Shown here: positions 29,569 to 33,184 of the stretch, one piece after another
Position numbering within the stretch: position 1 is the first letter of the stretch
How the letters are laid out: every line of letters begins with the position of its first letter
NCBI GenBank assembly: GCA_937910685.1
Contig: CALEMP010000029.1
Span: forward strand, 1 to 33,184
DNA from: an uncultured bacterium
GTDB taxonomy: Bacteria > Planctomycetota > UBA1135 > GCA-002686595
DNA: 33,184 nt
Direction of reading: 5' to 3'
Notes under the pieces: model-generated
Seen by the model: the letters and a program-made list of their open reading frames with translations, nothing else
What the model was told of the DNA's origin: nothing
Database searches by the model: none
Translations under genes and position numbers: made by a program

Positions 29569-31428
29569 ATGATCGGGACCCTTCTCCGTATTTCATCTCC
29601 TATGACCGCTTCCCTCCTTCTTCTCCTGGCCCTCAGCCCTCAAACCGATCATCGGACGCTTCATCCCCAAGATGCGCCGATCTATATCGCGGCCCCCCAG
29701 ATTCAGGCCTACGTGGACGCCTATGGCACAACTGCCGTGGGACGGGTCATTGATGAGCTCAAGATCCAAGCTCTGATAGAGGGGGTTTCGGGGCTGGCTG
29801 GCGCCCAGATTGAGGCGAGCTTTGAGGAGGTATCGACCCTGTCCTGGGGTGAGGTCCAGAGCATTTTTAGGGGGATGGCCGGAGTTTCCGTTTCCCTCTC
29901 GGAGCTCGCAGATATCAAGACCCTCACCGCTTTGAACGACGCACAATTTGTGCAGGATGTTGAGGCTCGTTTGGTGGCGGACTACACCGATTCAGCTGCC
30001 GCGACCGCTGCCTTCGATCAAATTTATGCGGCTTTCGACCAGGTCCCTGGAATCGAAGTCGGGAACGAGGACTTATCCGCTGGACGACTGTCCCGATTTT
30101 CTCTCGCCTCCGGGGGGTCAGATGAGGGCGCGCCCTCTGACGCGATCGAGGTTTTGGTGCTCTATAGGGAAGGCAAACGCATGGCCCTCTTTTCCCCGGC
30201 CAGCTGGGCTCGGGGCTGGGGTGAAGGCACGTCTTCAGCCGCTACGAAGGCTTCCCCCCTGGGCGAGACCCAGGGCCTGGTGCTCTTGGAAGCCGACCTC
30301 AAGGGGGGTGGCTGGGATCGCGCTGATCCCCTGACCCAGGCCCTCATGCCTTTGGCCGAGGGGTTTATGGGCCCCTACTACACCATGTGGAGCCGCGGAG
30401 GAGTGTGGCGCGCACAACTCATTGATGGGCGCTATCACGTGGATGGCCACTACCCCAGCTCCAAGGGCGCGCAGGCTTTTGGAGCCACAGCGCTCGGGGC
30501 CGAGCCCTTTGGACTGACCCACCCGGAAGCGGCTGTGGCATATACCACCTCCCTTGATGGCTCTGCGTTGCTTGGGATTTTGAAAGCCGAGGGCCTTGGT
30601 CCGGACGACGCCACCATCGGCCAGGCGTTCTGTGCCGAGCTCGGAGACCAGGTGACTATTTCGGTACCGAACAATGTGAGCGTGATGGCCGCGCCAGGGA
30701 TTCAGTTTGCGGTTCCCCTAAAAGATTCCGCTCGGGCGGGCGAGGCCCTTGCCGCATGGATGGCAGAGATCGAGCCAAAATTGCCCGAGGGGACGAGCTT
30801 CGTAACAAAGTCCTATCGGCGGCGTGAGCTCTACACCTTCTCCATCCTTCCGCCCAAGAGCGGCCTTAGTACAACCATGACCGAGGAAAACTCGGAGGGT
30901 CCGGGCAGTTTTCTGAATCTCGGCAGCATCCTCGACTCCCTGTCTGGAATGATCAAGCCAACCGTAGTCGTGGCCGAGGACAGGCTGCTGGTGACCCTCA
31001 GCGCGACTCACGCCAAACGAGCGGTTCGAGCCTTGGCAAAGGGGTCGGGGGTGGCGCCCCTAGCGGGGGGCCAGTGGCCCGAGGTCGCAATGGAGGTCAG
31101 CCATGCGGATTGGATTCAGGTGGTGGCGGGCCTCTACCGGGGAGTCAAGGGAATCGCGGGAATGATGTTTAGTGCGCCCGGGCGCGAGGTTGCCCCAGAC
31201 CCCGGTCAGGAAGGTCCAGACCCCGACGCGCCCCCCTCTCCCACGGAGTTCATTCAGAATTTGCCCGGGGCAGATGTATTCGCTCAGCACTTCAAACCCG
31301 CCCGCTGCTGGGAGACGCGCACTCCCGGGGGCCTTCGATATCACTCGGAATCTTCCTTCGGGCCGGAAGCCGCCCTCTTAGCCTTCGGTGGCCTGAGCGT
31401 CTTCCTTGGATCTTCTTCCGGGGACTGA
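29569..31428 (+). CDS. Large exported protein of unknown function
   Basis: No family is recognised. From ATG 29569 the protein has 619 residues, with a hydrophobic run near the N-terminus (MTASLLLLLALSPQ) that looks like a signal peptide, so the mature protein is probably periplasmic or outer-surface. Starts at 29485 (adds 28 residues) and 29602 (leaves a bare signal peptide) are also in frame. The body shows a recurring mixed alpha/beta pattern with sections such as VLVLYREGKRMALFSPASW and VAEDRLLVTLSATHAKRAVRAL. This is reminiscent of large repeated-domain exported proteins such as DUF3352-like ones, which is a weak analogy. A Pro/Asp-rich linker (about residues 555-575) precedes a final domain with a single Cys. 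It ends in a hydrophobic, Gly-rich tail. Confidence 0.7.
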   Translation: MIGTLLRISSPMTASLLLLLALSPQTDHRTLHPQDAPIYIAAPQIQAYVDAYGTTAVGRVIDELKIQALIEGVSGLAGAQIEASFEEVSTLSWGEVQSIFRGMAGVSVSLSELADIKTLTALNDAQFVQDVEARLVADYTDSAAATAAFDQIYAAFDQVPGIEVGNEDLSAGRLSRFSLASGGSDEGAPSDAIEVLVLYREGKRMALFSPASWARGWGEGTSSAATKASPLGETQGLVLLEADLKGGGWDRADPLTQALMPLAEGFMGPYYTMWSRGGVWRAQLIDGRYHVDGHYPSSKGAQAFGATALGAEPFGLTHPEAAVAYTTSLDGSALLGILKAEGLGPDDATIGQAFCAELGDQVTISVPNNVSVMAAPGIQFAVPLKDSARAGEALAAWMAEIEPKLPEGTSFVTKSYRRRELYTFSILPPKSGLSTTMTEENSEGPGSFLNLGSILDSLSGMIKPTVVVAEDRLLVTLSATHAKRAVRALAKGSGVAPLAGGQWPEVAMEVSHADWIQVVAGLYRGVKGIAGMMFSAPGREVAPDPGQEGPDPDAPPSPTEFIQNLPGADVFAQHFKPARCWETRTPGGLRYHSESSFGPEAALLAFGGLSVFLGSSSGD

Positions 31429-31465
31429 TCCCAGGGTGGATGCCTCGCGGGGCACTTCACCTTGG

Positions 31466-31471
31466 TATTCT
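31466..31471 (+). promoter_or_regulatory. Possible extended -10 (TTGG TATTCT) before the DUF374 gene
   Basis: TTGGTATTCT at 31462-31471 matches the TTGGTATAAT before the HPr-fusion gene in eight of ten bases. It lies only six bases before the chosen ATG 31478, so the transcript would be leaderless. No -35 box is seen. Confidence 0.3.
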
Positions 31472-31477
31472 GCGCCC

Positions 31478-32218
31478 ATGGCCCGTCACGGAGGAGAGCC
31501 CGAAGGGGCCAACGGAAAACCGCGCAAGCACCGCACTACTCGGCGAGTGCGCCACGCCCGGCGGCGTATTTTGCTGCCTATCCTAACTTGGTTTGGGGCG
31601 CCGATTTATTGGCTGATCTCGTCCACCTGGCGCGTGAAGTTGACCTCCGAAGACCCCGGCGCTGTCGAAATTTTGACCCAGCAAGGAGCTCTGGGTGTCT
31701 TTTGGCATGGCAGGAGTTTGCCCGCCGTGCGCTCCCTTCGAGGGTTTAAGGCGGCGGTGCTGGTTTCACCCTCTAAAGACGGGCAGCTGTCCATGGCGAT
31801 CTTGCGGGGGTTGCGTATTCCCGTGGTGGAGGGCTCTTCTAGCCGCGGCGGTGCCCGGGCCATGAAGGAAATGATGAACACGCTGGGTAGCGGCACCTCC
31901 ATCGCGATCACCCCCGACGGGCCCCGGGGTCCGATGCACTCCATGACCGACGGGGTGCCATTCCTGGCCCATCGCACGGGTTATCCGATCCTGCCCCTTG
32001 GGATTGCGGTCAGCCGTTCTTGGCGTATGCAGTCTTGGGACCGCTTCACCGTACCCAAGCCCTTTAGCCAGATCCTGGTGGTGGTGGGGGCGCCGATCAG
32101 AATCGATCCGGAGCTCGACGACCAGGCCGTGCGCGCCTGCACCCCCGGGGTCCGCGAGGCTCTAATTGCTGTGGAACAAGAGGCGGCCCGGCTCCTTGGG
32201 CAAGGGTCAGAACCGTGA
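31478..32218 (+). CDS. Lysophospholipid acyltransferase-like protein (DUF374)
   Basis: The 246-residue protein matches the DUF374 family, related to LpxL-like acyltransferases. Signature stretches are GVFWHGRSLPAV, VLVSPSKDGQLSMAIL, GSSSRGGARAMKEMM, and the highly conserved ITPDGPRGPMH, followed by GVPFLAHRTGYPILPLG. The N-terminus is very basic (HRTTRRVRHARRR), then a hydrophobic segment (ILLPILTWFGAPIYWLI) that may anchor it in the inner membrane. In outer-membrane bacteria such proteins may take part in lipid A or lipoprotein acylation, which is inferred. ATG 31478 follows the upstream stop by 49 bases; the frame is open 24 codons earlier, overlapping the upstream gene. Its TGA overlaps the GTG of the next gene (GTGA, 32215-32218). 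Confidence 0.85.
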   Translation: MARHGGEPEGANGKPRKHRTTRRVRHARRRILLPILTWFGAPIYWLISSTWRVKLTSEDPGAVEILTQQGALGVFWHGRSLPAVRSLRGFKAAVLVSPSKDGQLSMAILRGLRIPVVEGSSSRGGARAMKEMMNTLGSGTSIAITPDGPRGPMHSMTDGVPFLAHRTGYPILPLGIAVSRSWRMQSWDRFTVPKPFSQILVVVGAPIRIDPELDDQAVRACTPGVREALIAVEQEAARLLGQGSEP

Positions 32219-33111
32219 TCCGTGTGGCCACCGCCGGCTGGTCCTACCCCGACTGGGAAGGGCGCGTTTACCCCAAGCGTAAACCCCCGGGCTTTCACGC
32301 CCTACAGACCTTGGCACGCTGCTTCGATGGGGTCGAGGTGAACTCGACCTTCTACGCCGAGGCGCGCCCCGAAATCGTCACGAAGTGGGCCGCGCACGTG
32401 CGCGAAAAGCCGGACTTTCACTTCATCGCCAAGCTGCACCAGTCCTTCACCCATGGGCCCCATGAAGGGGTTGAAAAAACTCTCTTCGAACTGCGTGGCA
32501 AGACTTTTCAGGCGGCCCTTGAACCCCTTACGAGACGCGGTCAATTGGATGGGGTCTTGGTTCAATTCCCCGCGTCCTTTCACGAGAACCCTGACAACAT
32601 CCGCCACCTTGGCTGGATCCGCAGCCTGCTCGGTGACTTGCCCCTGATCCTCGAAGTGCGCCATCGCTCCTGGTTCGAGCCCCCGGCCCTGTCCAGTATC
32701 AGGGGTCTCGGCTATTCCCTGGCACACATCGACCTTCCCGATGCGTGGGATCACCCACCCGACCGCTTCGCCCCGACCGGCCCCATTGGTTACATGCGCC
32801 TGCACGGCCGCAACGCCCAAAACTGGTTCAAACCGGACGTGGGCCGGGACGATCGCTACGACTACCTGTACACCCCACAGGAGGTGGGCGCCCTTGCAAT
32901 TCGCGCCCATGAGATTTCCCAAGAGACGGACCAAACCTGGGTCGTGACGAACAATCACTTTGGAGGACAGGCGGTTGCCAATGGATTGGAGTTCAAGTGG
33001 CTCTTTGGCGGTCGGCAGCCGGTTGCAGCTCCTGATGAAATTGTCGAAGCCTTTCCACACCTAATTAATATCGCCGAGCCCCGCTCCCAGGGCGGCTTGT
33101 TTGGGGGCTAA
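32215..33111 (+). CDS. DUF72 family protein (YecE-like)
   Basis: DUF72 proteins fold as TIM barrels of unknown biochemical role. The 298-residue protein has the family opening VATAGWSYPDWEGRVYP (4-20), VEVNSTFYAEAR, the FIAKLHQSFTH segment (70-80), LVQFPASF, EVRHRSWF (around 155-162), YMRLHGRN and WVVTNNHFGGQAVANG near the C-terminus. All match the conserved barrel motifs. It starts at GTG 32215, overlapping the DUF374 stop by four bases, so the two are translationally coupled. A DUF72-DUF374 pair is not one I know as a functional unit. It is the last complete gene. Confidence 0.9.
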   Translation: MIRVATAGWSYPDWEGRVYPKRKPPGFHALQTLARCFDGVEVNSTFYAEARPEIVTKWAAHVREKPDFHFIAKLHQSFTHGPHEGVEKTLFELRGKTFQAALEPLTRRGQLDGVLVQFPASFHENPDNIRHLGWIRSLLGDLPLILEVRHRSWFEPPALSSIRGLGYSLAHIDLPDAWDHPPDRFAPTGPIGYMRLHGRNAQNWFKPDVGRDDRYDYLYTPQEVGALAIRAHEISQETDQTWVVTNNHFGGQAVANGLEFKWLFGGRQPVAAPDEIVEAFPHLINIAEPRSQGGLFGG

Positions 33112-33184
33112 TTGGGCCCGACCTACCCGCGCTTGAGCGGAGGGGGCGCGATGCTCCCCGGCGGGATTCGCGTGGGAGATCCTC
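33112..33184. other. Right edge, no feature supported
   Basis: The 73 bases after the DUF72 stop are GC-rich. No start codon with support, terminator or RNA gene is apparent; a gene may begin beyond the window. Confidence 0.5.

Overview
The window looks like the replication-origin region of a GC-rich (roughly 60 % by eye) Gram-negative-type bacterial chromosome. It contains dnaA, dnaN, a dciA-like gene, gyrB, parA, parB and a dense array of parS centromere sites. A Kdo-pathway isomerase (kdsD type) and a long gyrB carrying the insertion typical of Gram-negative bacteria argue for an outer-membrane organism. A complete bacillithiol set (bshA, bshB1, bshC) narrows the choice to phyla that make this thiol. 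I suspect a Planctomycetota- or Acidobacteriota-like lineage, but the sequence alone does not settle it. No rRNA, tRNA, CRISPR array or insertion sequence was seen.

Layout. 1-845 (-): truncated kdsD. 1023-6767 (+): site-2 protease homologue, scpA, trxA, fmt, rsmB, a small membrane protein and a short-chain dehydrogenase, with ATGA-type or very short junctions between several of them. 6770-23318 (-): one long leftward block, in transcription order sigma-70 factor, small unknown, hemW, pyrF, bshC, bshB1, parA, bshA, cysteine desulfurase, dnaA, dnaN, dciA-like, gyrB and a stand-alone MshEN-domain protein. 23388-24695 (+): a large protein ending in an HPr domain. 24692-26093 (-): a phosphoesterase and a polytopic membrane protein. 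26209-27058: eight parS sites, partly arranged as a 196-bp tandem duplication. 27090-27971 (+): parB. 27972-28279: intergenic DNA with DnaA boxes. 28280-29293 (-): membrane-anchored cyclophilin. 29569-33111 (+): a large exported unknown, a DUF374 acyltransferase-like protein and a DUF72 protein.

How it works together. DnaA, DnaN, the DciA-like loader and GyrB start and sustain replication. ParA, ParB and parS, with ScpA, organise and segregate the new origins. The par locus is split: parA sits inside the thiol-biosynthesis operon, about 10 kb from parB and parS, and encodes a ParA with a proline/alanine-rich tail of about 210 residues. Two places could be oriC. One is the dnaN-dnaA gap (11444-11896). 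The other is the gap after parB (27972-28279), which has the better DnaA boxes and lies where the prevailing gene direction changes.

The most unusual features are the duplicated parS array, six in-register 10-bp CAGG repeats in front of the HPr-fusion promoter, the HPr fusion itself, the ParA tail inside the bacillithiol operon, and two long perfect inverted repeats inside coding sequence (scpA and the cysteine desulfurase gene).
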